The translations under genes and the position numbers were made by a program. Below are positions 22,150 through 44,642 of a stretch of DNA of 64,000 nt, one piece after another (position 1 is the stretch's first letter; each line of letters starts with the position of its first letter). The DNA is from Methanobacterium sp. BAmetb5 (GTDB lineage: Archaea; Methanobacteriota; Methanobacteria; Methanobacteriales; Methanobacteriaceae): assembly GCF_003491305.1 (NCBI RefSeq), contig NZ_CP022706.1, positions 134,501 through 198,500 on the forward strand, in the 5' to 3' direction. The notes beneath the pieces are model-generated. The model saw nothing but the letters and a program-made list of their open reading frames with translations, had not been told where the DNA came from and did not search any database.

Positions 22150-23622
22150 ATGAAACATCCAGATTTAAGCCGTGAAGAACTCCAGAGCCGGCTTCAAGAA
22201 ACCGAAAGAAGGTTGTCCCAAACCCATGATGAATTAAACTATATTAAATCTATAGTAGAGCACACTGAGGATGCCATTGTAGGTCTGGATCTGGATGGCA
22301 CGGTTTTAAGCTGGAACCCAGCTGCCGAGAAGTTATACGGATTTTCTGCTGATGAAGCACTGGGTAGCAGTGTTTTTATGATGATACCACCCTACAACAG
22401 CGATGAAATATCTCTGATTTTGGCCTGGATCAAAAATGGGGAAAGGATCACTCATTACGAGACACTACGCCGCAGGAAAGACAGGTCCCTGGTTAATATT
22501 TCCCTCAGTGTCTCCCCCATTAAGGATGCCCTGGGCCGGGTGGTAGGGGCCTCCACTATTTCCCGGGACATTACCACCAGTAAAAAAATGGAACTGAAGC
22601 TACAGGAAAGTGAGGAAAAGTTCAGGGAACTGTTTAACAATGCCAATGATTCCATTTTCCTTTACCCCCTTACCGGTGATGGTACTGGTGGCCAGTTTGT
22701 GGAAGTTAACGACGTGGCCTGCCAGAGCCTGGGGTACACCCGGGACGAGCTTCTGAAGATGACTCCCAGAGATATTGAAGTTGAATCTAGGGAAGAACCG
22801 AGCTTGTGGGACCTTCTCCAGGAGGGGAGTGCCACCTTTGAGGCGATCAACCTCACCAGTGATGGTCACCAGATACCAGTGGAGGTGAGTGCCCATATAT
22901 TCAACCTCCGTGGAGAGAAAATGGTGCTCTCCATATTGAGGGATATAACCCGCCGTAAACAGGCTGAGGAACAGCTCCGCAAGTCCCTGGATGAAAAGGA
23001 ACTATTGCTTAAGGAAATACACCACCGGGTTAAAAACAATCTCATGGTTATCAGCAGCCTCCTCAACCTGCAATCCAAGTATATTGAGGATAAGGCCGCC
23101 CGGAAGGTTTTCAAAGAGAGTCAGAACCGGGCCCGGTCCATGGCCCTCATTCATTCCATGCTGTACCGTTCCACGGATCTCAAGTGCATAAACTTCGGGG
23201 AGTACATCACCAGCCTCACCCAGGAACTCTTCCGGACATACGTTATCCGGGACAACATCAAACTGAAAATGGATGTGGGTAACGTGCCCCTGGATATCAA
23301 CACCGCTGTCCCCCTGGGCCTAATCGTCAATGAACTGGTATCTAACAGCCTCAAACATGCCTTCCCCCACGGTGAAGATGGTGAAATATCGGTTAAATTC
23401 CATAAAGCCAATGACCACTACATATTCCAGGTAGCGGATACTGGGGTGGGATTCCCTGAAGGCCTGGACTTTCGAAAAACCAATTCCCTGGGCATGCGCC
23501 TGGTGGATACCCTTACTGACCAGGTGGATGGTGAGATGGAACTGGACACCAACCAGGGTACCTCCTTCACTTTGACCTTTGCTGAAGAGGATTATGGAAA
23601 CCCTTTAAAAAATGATGAATAG
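22150..23622 (+). CDS. soluble PAS-PAS sensor histidine kinase (HisKA_2 type)
   Basis: 490 aa, no membrane segment. A short coiled coil (1-35) is followed by PAS1 (~25-145; [23 protein letters not shown]) with a PAC tail, PAS2 (~155-275; [10 protein letters not shown]), a HisKA_2 dimerisation domain with the phospho-acceptor box [11 protein letters not shown] (~287-297), and HATPase_c (~375-482; [17 protein letters not shown]-box, [11 protein letters not shown]1, NSLGMRLV G2). It would autophosphorylate on the His of the IHHRVKNN box. No receiver gene is adjacent, so it is an orphan kinase. The transmitter half is very similar to those at 24979 and 34513, which suggests duplication within the genome. 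Confidence 0.9.
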   Translation: MKHPDLSREELQSRLQETERRLSQTHDELNYIKSIVEHTEDAIVGLDLDGTVLSWNPAAEKLYGFSADEALGSSVFMMIPPYNSDEISLILAWIKNGERITHYETLRRRKDRSLVNISLSVSPIKDALGRVVGASTISRDITTSKKMELKLQESEEKFRELFNNANDSIFLYPLTGDGTGGQFVEVNDVACQSLGYTRDELLKMTPRDIEVESREEPSLWDLLQEGSATFEAINLTSDGHQIPVEVSAHIFNLRGEKMVLSILRDITRRKQAEEQLRKSLDEKELLLKEIHHRVKNNLMVISSLLNLQSKYIEDKAARKVFKESQNRARSMALIHSMLYRSTDLKCINFGEYITSLTQELFRTYVIRDNIKLKMDVGNVPLDINTAVPLGLIVNELVSNSLKHAFPHGEDGEISVKFHKANDHYIFQVADTGVGFPEGLDFRKTNSLGMRLVDTLTDQVDGEMELDTNQGTSFTLTFAEEDYGNPLKNDE

Positions 23623-23655
23623 TAGGGTTTCAGTGGGTTTTTAAGGTTTCCAGTG

Positions 23656-24156
23656 TTACTTAGGTTTTTGCAGTGTATTAATGGTTAAACTTCTTTTTTT
23701 CACCCATTTTGACACCAAGTAAACTATCAGAGCTATAAACAGGGCCACGATGGTTATGTAGTAATCATCGTTGGGGACCAGGTTCAGGGTGAACCCAGTC
23801 CAGCTTAGGGGATAGAAGAGGGCCATACCATATCCCACCTGTATCAGGAGCAGGTCCAGGAGGTAGTGGGTTACTATTCCCATGGATAAAAATAGGAAGG
23901 CGCTTTTTTTCTCCCTGAAGAGTAAGGCGGCGATTCCTGCCAGTAAAAATGTACCTAGGGGGAGGTGGAACACGTAGATATAGTCCCACACATCGTATCC
24001 CACTAGTTCGGCTAGTATGGATATTTTAATGGCGTCGGGGAAGATGGATCCCACCATGACCAGAACAGTGTTGGCCGGGTTAAACTGAGGGTATCGGAAG
24101 CTGAGTATACGGCACACACTCCAGGCCACTGCCAGGTGAACTATCCAGTCTGGCAT
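23656..24156 (-). CDS. membrane-bound metal-dependent hydrolase-like protein (DUF457/YdjM-like)
   Basis: 166 aa, four or five helices. Asp and His residues at the membrane edges (MPDWIVHLAVAWSV, GSIFPDAIKI, FHLPLGTFL, THYLLDLLL) follow the pattern of the YdjM/DUF457 family, whose members are putative metal-dependent membrane hydrolases. It follows the gene at 24159 on the same strand with a 2-bp gap and is probably translated with it. Substrate unknown. Confidence 0.65.
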   Translation of the reverse strand: MPDWIVHLAVAWSVCRILSFRYPQFNPANTVLVMVGSIFPDAIKISILAELVGYDVWDYIYVFHLPLGTFLLAGIAALLFREKKSAFLFLSMGIVTHYLLDLLLIQVGYGMALFYPLSWTGFTLNLVPNDDYYITIVALFIALIVYLVSKWVKKRSLTINTLQKPK

Positions 24157-24158
24157 GC

Positions 24159-24623
24159 TTACCGCCTCCGGAACTCGAAACTTTTCCAGTCAAAGGACCA
24201 GTAATGGTAGAATATGAAAATCAGGAGGATTACAGCCAGGAAGGAACGGAGCAACAGGAAGAGGTACTTCCAGTATTCATTGACCTCCACTCGTTCCACC
24301 TGGATGATGGTGTGGTTAGGCCCCAAGACGCCCACCACTGACACCTGGTCCTCCAGGTTTACAGGGGTGGAGCTGTTGATATTCAGGTTAATGTTTTGAC
24401 CGTGGTAGTTCTCCAGGATCTGGAACTGGCTGGAACTGGTGCTGGTAACTGTCCCACCGACATTTACCACCTCTCCCTCAGGATAATCTGAGAGTATGGT
24501 TCCGTAAGATGGGTATTTCTGATGGTACTCGTATTCTATGGCGTAGTTACTGCATAGTACTGCCAGAGCAGCCACCAGAATAAGCCCGGTTACCATCCTT
24601 TGGAGTGGTGTGTTCAGTTTCAC
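24159..24623 (-). CDS. membrane protein with extracytoplasmic OB-fold-like domain
   Basis: 154 aa starting at GTG 24621-24623 behind GGAAGGTAAA. One helix at ~10-28, a beta-rich loop at ~40-112 (EGEVVNVGGTVTSTSSSQFQIL, VNLEDQVSVVGVLGPNHTIIQVERV) that reads as an OB-fold-like barrel, and a second helix at ~118-140. The reading of the domain is by pattern only. It forms a two-gene operon with the DUF457-like gene at 23656. Function unknown. Confidence 0.65.
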   Translation of the reverse strand: MKLNTPLQRMVTGLILVAALAVLCSNYAIEYEYHQKYPSYGTILSDYPEGEVVNVGGTVTSTSSSQFQILENYHGQNINLNINSSTPVNLEDQVSVVGVLGPNHTIIQVERVEVNEYWKYLFLLLRSFLAVILLIFIFYHYWSFDWKSFEFRRR

Positions 24624-24978
24624 TTTACCTTCCCCCTGGAGAAATCATAGTCCTGCACTTTAACATTTGTACCTTCAATTGACAAAAGGATTTCATTTCC
24701 ATTAATAGGAATGTTTTCATTGGATAAAAATAGGTTCGCTAATTATAGAAATACCTTTTCGTTTTTATATATGGATTCAATATAAGCATAGATTCAATAT
24801 AATAGAAATAATGGCCAGAACAGTTTTGTTATATCAATATACCAAAATATCCTATTAAGTATTTAATTCAAAAAAATCGTTTTTATTATCTTTATTATTC
24901 AATTTAATCATGATAATATTTGAATCATTTAATTAAAGGATTTAATCCTCTAATGAATTTCATTTTAAGGGAATTATA
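24624..24978. other. AT-rich intergenic region
   Basis: Contains the promoter of the operon reading left from 24623 and the 3' flank of the kinase ending at 24979. Two copies of TAGATTCAATATAA-like sequence lie near 24772-24800. No gene is seen. Confidence 0.4.
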
Positions 24979-27369
24979 TTAAATTCTCTTTACGTACTTC
25001 TGCTCCTGGAATATGATGTGGAAACAGGTTCCATTATTTCTTATTATTTTAATGGTACCATCCAGTTGCAATACCAGGGTTTTAACCAGCTGCAGACCCA
25101 GGGTGTTGGTATGTTCTATATCGAAATCGTCGGGTAACCCCATCCCGTCATCCCGAACCTCCAGGAGGAAATAATTCCCTTCACCTATTCCATTCGCTTT
25201 GTTTACTTCTTTTCCTTCAGCTAATTCGCCAATATTCACTTTACGGATGGATATAACTACTTCACCCTTATTCTGGTCTTCAAATGCGTACTTCAAACAG
25301 TTGGATACCAGTTCATTGATAATCAATCCCAGGGGGATGGCGGTGTCAATGTTAAAGTAGATATCTCCCACATCCAGGTTGAGCATTATACCGGGCTTGG
25401 TACGGTAACTGTGGAACAGGTTCATGGTTAAGCTTTCTATGTACTCCCCCACGTTTATTTTGGCCAGATCAGCAGTCTGGTACAGTTTCTCGTGAACCAG
25501 GGCCATGCTCTTCACCCTTCCCTGGCTCTCCTGGAGTATGTTATCGGCTTCCTCATCATCCACGTAGCTGCGCTGGAGATTCAGGAGACTGCTTATGATC
25601 TGCATGTTGTTCTTCACCCGGTGGTGGATCTCCCTTAAAAGAAGTTCTTTATCTTTTAAAGATTTTTTAATAACATTTTCAGCCTTCTTACGTTCGGTTA
25701 TGTCCAGCATGGAAACCACACTATCAGTGGTGCCCGGAATCAGTGAAGTGAAAAGCAGTATCTGTCTTTCTTCACCTTCCTTGTTGAGCAGGCGGAACTC
25801 ATATTCGGAGGGAGCCTCTTTCCCTGGCATTCGGCGCATCTGGTGATAGGTTTTCATTTTTTCCTGGTCATCAGGGTGAACGAAATCAGTCCAGCTTAAG
25901 TTATGTTCAATTTCATCCACACTGTACCCACTCATGGATTCAGAGCGTTTGTTGGCCATGATTATGGTGGTGTTCTGGTCTATGATTATGGTGGCTGTAC
26001 CGGTATTCTCAAAGATGGTTCTGTAAAATGTTTCAGACTTTTTAAGAGCATTTTCCGCTTCTTTACGCAGTGTTTCATCGATAACTGTACATATTGCTCC
26101 GTTAAACTTTCCCTCTTTAAGCTGGGGTATGATCCAGCCACTTTGATATGATTGACGACCACTAGGGCTGGTGGCTTGAAGGGAGTCATAGTGCACTGGT
26201 TTCAGGGTTTCTTTTGATTTCCGGTAGTAATCCTTGAGTCCATCAGTGGTATTATCAGGCAGATCCTCCAGTATATGCAGGCCTTCCATCTGTTGGCTGG
26301 TAACACCACTTATTTCTTCCATTCCCCGGTTCATGAAGTACAGGCGGTCGTGTTTATCCGTAACCCATATCCCCTCGTTAATACCCTCCACCAGGTTTTC
26401 GTAGAATCTTTTAAGATCAAGACGATGACGATTGGACTCTTGTCTTTGACGATCCATTTTATTGAGCATTTTGGCGTTCCAGATAATTACTATGGTTAAA
26501 AATGCTAAAGCCAGTATAATTCCGAATATATTCCCAAAGTAAGCACTGTAAATGTTGAATCTTTCTCCACTAACTATTAACAGATCTATCAGGAACACCG
26601 CCATAAGAGCCGCGGGTAGCAAGCGTCGTGCCATGTAACCACCGGAATTCTGGGCAGTTATCCTTCCCATATAAGAATGGTCCGGGCAGAGGCACAGTAT
26701 ACTCAACGAGAGAATTATGTGTATTATGGATGTCATAAAAGCCATTTGGGCCATGAGGTCCAGGAGATAGTCAGAGCTACTCCCGTATAGGTAAGAAGAC
26801 AATCCAAAAAAGGCTAAAAAACCGCAAAAAAATGCGATAATCTGCACATAACGAATTTTAAATTTATAACTGGCCATGAGAAGGGCAGCGCCTATTAGAA
26901 TAAAGTTCAAACTGCTGGCCAGTCTGCTTTTGGCTAAAATGCTGTTATTTGGTAGTATACTGCTGAATAAGTAGTTCATGCCCAGGTTTGTCCCACTGAT
27001 ATATTCAAAGATGGTTAAAGTTCCCCATACTAATATGATAATGCCTAATATTCGCGTAATTAGTACCTGTTTCCCCTTTAATTTAAGGTTCAAAAGATAA
27101 ACACCGGAACCTGCCAGTATGAACAGGATGGCGGTGTTGAGCTTTATTCCAATGACCCCTCCGTATTCTCCCCGGAGCAGGGGTACATTGAAAAACCATC
27201 CCAGGACCCCCATAACTCCCAGAATAATTACCATTATTGCTAAAATTTTAGAAAAAGATTTAAATTTTCGTATTCGATTTAAATAGATGGAAAGCTGTTC
27301 TTCATCCTCTTCTCGAGGTAGGTGTTCTAGTTTAAAGGGTTCAAAATCGTCCCTTGTATCCTGATCCAT
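24979..27369 (-). CDS. membrane-bound PAS-PAS sensor histidine kinase (HisKA_2 type)
   Basis: 796 aa from the ATG at 27367-27369, preceded by TAAGGGA; an upstream GTG at 27486 would add 39 residues with no ribosome site. Eight hydrophobic helices (~40-310) form a MASE-like integral sensor. PAS1 ~325-440 (INEGIWVTDKHDRLYFMN), PAS2 ~450-565 (TATIIIDQNTTIIMANKR) with a PAC motif, HisKA_2 with [14 protein letters not shown] (~580), HATPase_c ~680-790 (LIINELVSNCLKYAF, RDDGMGLPDD, NTLGLQLV). No receiver gene is adjacent. The membrane sensor suggests a lipid-soluble or membrane-state signal; the ligand is unknown. Confidence 0.9.
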   Translation of the reverse strand: MDQDTRDDFEPFKLEHLPREEDEEQLSIYLNRIRKFKSFSKILAIMVIILGVMGVLGWFFNVPLLRGEYGGVIGIKLNTAILFILAGSGVYLLNLKLKGKQVLITRILGIIILVWGTLTIFEYISGTNLGMNYLFSSILPNNSILAKSRLASSLNFILIGAALLMASYKFKIRYVQIIAFFCGFLAFFGLSSYLYGSSSDYLLDLMAQMAFMTSIIHIILSLSILCLCPDHSYMGRITAQNSGGYMARRLLPAALMAVFLIDLLIVSGERFNIYSAYFGNIFGIILALAFLTIVIIWNAKMLNKMDRQRQESNRHRLDLKRFYENLVEGINEGIWVTDKHDRLYFMNRGMEEISGVTSQQMEGLHILEDLPDNTTDGLKDYYRKSKETLKPVHYDSLQATSPSGRQSYQSGWIIPQLKEGKFNGAICTVIDETLRKEAENALKKSETFYRTIFENTGTATIIIDQNTTIIMANKRSESMSGYSVDEIEHNLSWTDFVHPDDQEKMKTYHQMRRMPGKEAPSEYEFRLLNKEGEERQILLFTSLIPGTTDSVVSMLDITERKKAENVIKKSLKDKELLLREIHHRVKNNMQIISSLLNLQRSYVDDEEADNILQESQGRVKSMALVHEKLYQTADLAKINVGEYIESLTMNLFHSYRTKPGIMLNLDVGDIYFNIDTAIPLGLIINELVSNCLKYAFEDQNKGEVVISIRKVNIGELAEGKEVNKANGIGEGNYFLLEVRDDGMGLPDDFDIEHTNTLGLQLVKTLVLQLDGTIKIIRNNGTCFHIIFQEQKYVKRI

Positions 27370-27727
27370 GGGAACCATTCCCTTAGTTTGGAATCTAAAT
27401 CGACAATGACCGGTCTTTAAAGAGTTAGTGTTAGTATGTTCCAGGGAACAAACCCCTCTAAAACCCTGTAGCACAAATTTAACCACTTATGGAGGTTGTA
27501 CACATTAAAAGCATCTACTTTTTTATTATATGATTAATAGGTAATAAATAGGTTGGTTAAAAGTGAGAAGGAATATTAAATAACCTTTCCACACTCTCAT
27601 AACATATAATCAATGATAACGCACTCCTTTCAGTGATTAGCAACTTTAATGAGGGTATTATTCAATTTCATTAATGATAAAAATTTATATAAAGTTGGGG
27701 GCCTAAATATAACATGAGGTGTCAATA
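27370..27727. promoter_or_regulatory. divergent promoter region; TATA box of rubrerythrin gene
   Basis: TTTATATAAAG at 27684-27694 is a strong TATA box, with transcription expected near 27715 and the Shine-Dalgarno GAGGTG at 27716-27721. This implies a very short leader. The kinase promoter lies in the left half but is not clear. Confidence 0.65.
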
Positions 27728-28312
<585 letters not shown>

Positions 28313-28567
28313 AACAAGGAAAATCTAGGGTTTCCAGCACAGTAATTAATCCCTACTTTTTTTGGGGGATGAATATTCCCTATTTGGGGGATTATCATAT
28401 TTTGTTTTTTTTCTAAAAATTATACCAAGAACAGGGATACATTAAAAAGATACACTCATGGGGTTTCAAATTGAAACTTAATTTACATTAAAAGTAGTAA
28501 TCTACATTTGGAAAAAATTTACATTAAAATTTACATTAATGTATGGTAAAAAACATTGAGGGTTCAA

Positions 28568-28945
28568 ATGACGGAAAAAGGACAGATCTATCGCTGTGAT
28601 ATTTGTGGAAACATTGTGAATGTGCGGTGTGCCGGCCAGGGTAAGCTGGTTTGCTGTGAAGTGCCCATGGAACTCTTGAAAGAAAGGCAGGATGATGACG
28701 GGGCCCTGAAACACCGGCCAATTATGGAAAAAACAGCCCAGGGAGTGAAGGTTAAGGTGGGAGAAGTAGCCCATCCCATGGAGGAAAATCACCACATTGA
28801 GTGGGTGGAGCTAGCCACGGGTGACCAGGTTTTTGTCCAGCTTCTAAAACCTGGAGACCAGCCCGAAGCAGAATTTCCCGCTGATTCGGATACAGTAACC
28901 CAGATACGGAGTTACTGTAATATTCACGGGTTATGGAAGTCCTAA
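28568..28945 (+). CDS. dfx: desulfoferrodoxin (2Fe superoxide reductase)
   Basis: 125 aa from the ATG at 28568 behind TGAGGG. The N-terminal desulforedoxin-type centre has Cys10, Cys13, Cys29 and Cys30, the same numbering as the Desulfovibrio enzyme. The catalytic Fe(His)4Cys site is present as His49, His69, His75, Cys117 and His120. Lys48, which helps attract superoxide, is kept, but the adjacent Glu (Glu47 in Desulfovibrio) is Leu47. It reduces superoxide to peroxide without releasing oxygen; the peroxide would then be a substrate for the rubrerythrin upstream. It probably takes electrons from rubredoxin. Confidence 0.93.
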   Translation: MTEKGQIYRCDICGNIVNVRCAGQGKLVCCEVPMELLKERQDDDGALKHRPIMEKTAQGVKVKVGEVAHPMEENHHIEWVELATGDQVFVQLLKPGDQPEAEFPADSDTVTQIRSYCNIHGLWKS

Positions 28946-29797
<852 letters not shown>

Positions 29798-30094
29798 TTC
29801 ATAAATCTTTTCTTTTTACTGAAATAGATTGTTGAATTAAGTTTTATTCGTATCCGGGAGTGAATAAATTTATAAAGTCATATGTTGATTGAATAAGACT
29901 ATAATTATGCATTAAACTTCAAATGAATTAAATTAAAACTATAAATGCATTAATTAAACTTTAAACAAATGAATTAGAACTAAAACAAAATTAATTTAAC
30001 TATAATCAAATTAAACCAACTAAATTTCCTATAAAATCATAATAAGTTTTCACGAAAACTAAGTTACCATAACTATTTTTTTGAGGATACAATC
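29798..30094. other. A/T-only spacer with degenerate AATTAAACT repeats
   Basis: Nearly pure A/T with many irregular copies of AATTAAACT/AAATTAAA between about 29900 and 30030. It includes the promoter of the DHH gene. No gene is seen. Confidence 0.4.
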
Positions 30095-32267
<2,173 letters not shown>

Positions 32268-32269
<2 letters not shown>

Positions 32270-32307
32270 AATTAGGGATTTATTTTTATATTTTCATCCC
32301 TAATTTC
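32268..32307 (+). terminator. perfect 12-bp stem-loop after DHH gene
   Basis: GAAATTAGGGAT (32268-32279) pairs perfectly with ATCCCTAATTTC (32296-32307) across a T-rich loop. It begins inside the stop codon of the DHH gene. It is followed by T-rich sequence, so a terminator or mRNA 3'-end element is likely. Confidence 0.65.
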
Positions 32308-32669
32308 AGAATTATCCACCTCATTATTTTAATTATTTTTTCCATCAATATCCTACTTTTTTTAACCATTTCCCGGCTAATCACTATTTTATCTTACTTT
32401 AAAAAGGTTTTTTTTACAGGCATAGTAATGGTTAATGTTTTTAAGATCGAAGTCCCGGTATGTTTTTTCACTTGGAAAATTGGAAAATAGATTATTAAAT
32501 GGTTTAATAGGTGAAATAGGTTTAAATTGGAGTTAAATATTTTCTAAATCATCCTCCGAGTTGATTTCCAACCTGTATTGTGAAATGATTCACCAAAATG
32601 ATCCTAAATTTTATGTTTAAGTGAATTCAATATTTAAGCAAGAATCTAAATATTGAGATGGGGATATAA
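32308..32669. other. AT-rich intergenic region upstream of KaiC operon
   Basis: T-rich on the left, then AT-rich sequence with the presumed promoter of the operon at 32670. No credible gene; the short frame starting at 32266 is built on the stem-loop. Confidence 0.4.
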
Positions 32670-34127
<1,458 letters not shown>

Positions 34128-34131
34128 TAAA

Positions 34132-34500
<369 letters not shown>

Positions 34501-34512
34501 GGAAAGCGGGTG

Positions 34513-35517
<1,005 letters not shown>

Positions 35518-35571
35518 TTTGGGCATTCTAATTTCATAACTATTAATATTCTGTTTTATTTCCTATTTTTG

Positions 35572-35643
35572 TGACGATCTGATGTTCGGTTTAATTTCCA
35601 ATTTTTATGATTATCTGATGTTTGGTTTAATTTCCAATTTTTA
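35572..35643. repeat. 36-bp direct repeat, two copies
   Basis: Two adjacent 36-bp copies (35572-35607 and 35608-35643) differ at three positions; both contain TTTAATTTCCAATTTTTA. They lie in the convergent spacer between the kinase and the UbiA-family gene, possibly part of a terminator zone. Confidence 0.8.
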
Positions 35644-35691
35644 GGAGTGTGGTATTCTGTTTATTTCTGATTTTTTGTGAGATTTGGTATT

Positions 35692-36612
<921 letters not shown>

Positions 36613-37635
36613 TAATCAGGTCTTTATTATTATCATAATCCCCCTGTTCCCGGAATAAACCTAATGATAAGTATTTGTCAGTAACGGTAAACGCAATTTT
36701 AACTTCAGGAATAACCCAAAATTTAACCATTTCCTGGGATATGAAACTCTTCAGATATTCCATTTCCTCACTGCTTATACCATCCATGGTCTGGTTAACA
36801 ATGTCCTGGGTTAATATTAATTCAACTTTGGTACCCTTTTCAATCACCTTCTGGTACATGTCAATGTAATTGAAACGGAAAATGGGTGAAATTCCTTTAA
36901 TGTACTCCGATTCAGTTAATATTTTTTCGTAGGCATCCTGGGGTTTGAATATTTCCCCGGACTCTGCTTCGATAAGTGTGGAGTTATGGAGATCCCCAAT
37001 TCTCCTTAAAAGTTCTGGAGGAATACTGCTCAAGTCATGGTTAATCCACAGCCTCCTAAATTTACTGATGGCTGCGTTGGTTTTAATGTCTTCCACGAGA
37101 TTAATACTTATTATCTTACCAAAGGAAGTTAAAGAATATTTTTCTTCGTTCTTAGTGGTTATTTTCTTTTTTTCAAGGTTACTCAGGTTGTGTGAAAGGG
37201 TGGAACTGCTCTGTCCCGTTTCTGATCTTAGTTCAGACATGGTTTTGGAACCTTTGCCCAGGCAGACTAAAATCTGCACCCTTACGGATGAACCAGCAAT
37301 GTATCTCATCTGATCCTTCGTTTTGGAGTAAACATCAAGGTAATCAATGCTAATATTAAATTCCCCCATGTAATATTTCTTACAATTATAAATGTAATCG
37401 TAAGTAGTTAACATTAGGTATTTTATATGACCTTAATATTTGTTCGGGTTCAGGCTGTAATGGTGACTCCCACATGCATCATCAATAGCTAAACTGTATT
37501 ATCTGTGATAGATTAAGATTTTACAAGTTAAATAAACATTTAGGTGTATAGGTGCAGTAAAATATGTGTTGGAGGCACATACAGGGTAAATAGAGGTCAA
37601 TCATTTAAAAAGGAAAAAATGGGAAAATGAAGGTT

Positions 37636-38121
37636 TTAAGTGTATCCGTCTCCACCACAGGCTGGGCAGGATATTTTACCGTCTCCTCCACATTTGGTAC
37701 AGGTTTTCTTTTCTCCTCCAGTTCCTCCACAGGCCGGGCAGGTTTCGGTATGACAGGCCAGTACCTTCACCATTTGTACAAAGTTGGGGTTGGTGTTACC
37801 ATTACCATCAATGTATACTTCACCATCACCGCCGCAGGTGGGGCAGGATCCTTTTAACCCACCACTACCTCTACAGCTGGTGCAGGTGAGAACTCCATCT
37901 CCTCCGCATTTGGTGCAGGTGACTTTCTGGGCCTGAACCGTCTTTTTGGTTGTGTCCTGAGTCTGTTCTTCACCTCCAGAAGCATTGCCCACAGCAGGGG
38001 TGCTTGCTGGAGATTGATCCTGCGTTACAGGTTCATTTACGGGCAATAAAAAATTACAAGCGGTGGCACCACCAATGGCCACAATCATGACTAAAATTCC
38101 CACTAAATACTTAGTTTCCAT
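37636..38121 (-). CDS. membrane-anchored protein with six CxxCxGxG zinc-finger motifs
   Basis: 161 aa, ATG behind AAGGAGAGG. A signal-anchor at ~5-24 (YLVGILVMIVAIGGATAC, possibly a lipobox) is followed by a polar linker rich in Ser, Pro, Thr and Gln (25-65). The remainder carries six DnaJ-type motifs: CTKCGGDG, CTSCRGSG, CPTCGGDG, CPACGGTG, CTKCGGDG, CPACGGDG. These normally bind two zinc ions and unfolded protein in cytoplasmic DnaJ. Here the topology places them outside the cell, with no J domain. Function unknown; an extracytoplasmic chaperone or thiol/metal-binding protein is possible. Confidence 0.8.
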   Translation of the reverse strand: METKYLVGILVMIVAIGGATACNFLLPVNEPVTQDQSPASTPAVGNASGGEEQTQDTTKKTVQAQKVTCTKCGGDGVLTCTSCRGSGGLKGSCPTCGGDGEVYIDGNGNTNPNFVQMVKVLACHTETCPACGGTGGEKKTCTKCGGDGKISCPACGGDGYT

Positions 38122-38540
38122 AGATTCCTCTCCTTAGTTACCAATTCAATTTACTTGCAGGGCTTAACACTACAATCTTAGTTATTTGCGTGTCTGACTT
38201 TGCAAACTTTAGTTACTCACGTAACTTAATCACTACAAACTCAATTTACCTTACCTAATTTAACACAAATATGATTCAACAATATTACTTTATATTATGT
38301 ACTAACTTAATGACAATAAATAATTTTGGTTGTAAGATTATCAAAAACTACAGACCACTAAAAATAGTCAGATAAGTGAGCAACAATAACCCCACAATAT
38401 TTGGTAAAATTTAGCATTTACTCGGGGTTAAGGTGTATTAAACATTAACTCTATTTAGGAATCTCTATTGGGAATATTAGCTCTTTAGAGATGATAACTC
38501 TTTAAAAAGATTAAAAAAGGATAAAATAGTTTAGGCAATT
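38122..38540. other. AT-rich intergenic region
   Basis: Upstream region of the zinc-finger gene. Irregular CACTACAAACT/TTAGTTA-type repeats lie between 38160 and 38250. A possible stem (TCTCTATTG...TTTAGAGATG) is at 38460-38490 on the 3' side of nth. No gene is seen. Confidence 0.4.
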
Positions 38541-39191
<651 letters not shown>

Positions 39192-39353
39192 GTTCAATAC
39201 CGTCCCTTTCGTTTTATGAATTACTTTTTAGGAATTGTAATCTTAATCGTGGTAAATCTAACTATATTTCTTCCATAAAATAATTTATCTCCCCTAAAAT
39301 AATTTGAAGGAATAAAATATGAGAAAAATAAAGGTTTATAGCGGTATCAAATA

Positions 39354-39812
39354 TTACTGGAGAATTTCCAGGAGGGCTTCTACTCCTTCCATAACTCCGT
39401 CTCCATCCTGGGCAATAGTGGGGATTACTGGTGCAGCAGAATCAGTATCCAGGTTATCGGAGTTAAGGTCCTGTTTATTGGCGAAAATTACGTAGGGGAT
39501 ATTGAACTGGTCCAGTCGCCCCAGGATTTCCTGGTCAGTGGAGGTTATTCCCTTGCTGTTGTCCACAACCAGTATGGCTCCGTCCAGGCCTTCGGAGACT
39601 ATCCTCCGCATGAAGCGGAATCGGTCCTGGCCCGGGGTTCCGAAGAAGTGCACTTTTTTACCGTTGATCATGGTGTTACCATAGTCCAGGGCAGTGGTGG
39701 TTCCGTTGTACTCAACTTTGGCCCTGTTGTGACAGATCTGTTCTAAGGTAGTGGTTTTTCCTGAGTTATAGGCGCCCAGAACCACTATTTTGGTTTCCTT
39801 GTTGTGTCTCAT
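39354..39812 (-). CDS. Ras-like small GTPase
   Basis: 152 aa, ATG behind AGGTGGG. The G motifs are complete: G1 GAYNSGKTT (~13), G2 Thr within TTTALDYG, G3 GTPGQDRF (~58), G4 ANKQD (~110); G5 is weak. It belongs to the prokaryotic Arf/Ras-like group (MglA-like or the Srp102/Gtr-like archaeal GTPases), which often acts with roadblock proteins in signalling or polarity. No roadblock gene adjoins it. Short, with no membrane anchor. Confidence 0.88.
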   Translation of the reverse strand: MRHNKETKIVVLGAYNSGKTTTLEQICHNRAKVEYNGTTTALDYGNTMINGKKVHFFGTPGQDRFRFMRRIVSEGLDGAILVVDNSKGITSTDQEILGRLDQFNIPYVIFANKQDLNSDNLDTDSAAPVIPTIAQDGDGVMEGVEALLEILQ

Positions 39813-39991
39813 TTTAGCCCACCTGTAAAAAATATTCCAATCCCTTCACTCAATATACAAGTTTCTCCTTAATCAGTGCATAATACCTATCCCGTACAAG
39901 TATTAATCAATGAATTTATTTAGTTACTATCCTTTTATTAAACTATCCCTTTATCCCTGGGCCAATTCCCAATGGAAATAAAAAAAATAGT

Positions 39992-41299
<1,308 letters not shown>

Positions 41300-41327
41300 A
41301 ATCACCTGTTTTTAATGGGGTAACTGG

Positions 41328-44000
<2,673 letters not shown>

Positions 44001-44033
44001 CTTCGGTCTCCTCTCCATGCTAAATCATTAGTA

Positions 44034-44073
<40 letters not shown>

Positions 44074-44197
44074 CTTTCAAGTTAAGTATTGTTATAGTCT
44101 ATTTAACCAATGGATATAATTAAATCTATAGTTACATATGGTATAAAATTACACTGACACAAAATTGTAACCATGATAATGATACGGTGAGCATAAT

Positions 44198-44554
<357 letters not shown>

Positions 44555-44595
44555 GGAAAAGGGTATTAAAAAATTTATTTTCATTTATCAAATAT

Positions 44596-44642
44596 CATAA
44601 ACCAATTAAAATTCATAAACCAATTAAAATTCATAAACCAAA
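44596..44642. repeat. 18-bp tandem repeat
   Basis: CATAAACCAATTAAAATT occurs twice in tandem (44596-44613, 44614-44631), followed by a partial third copy, in the spacer before pheT. Confidence 0.85.
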
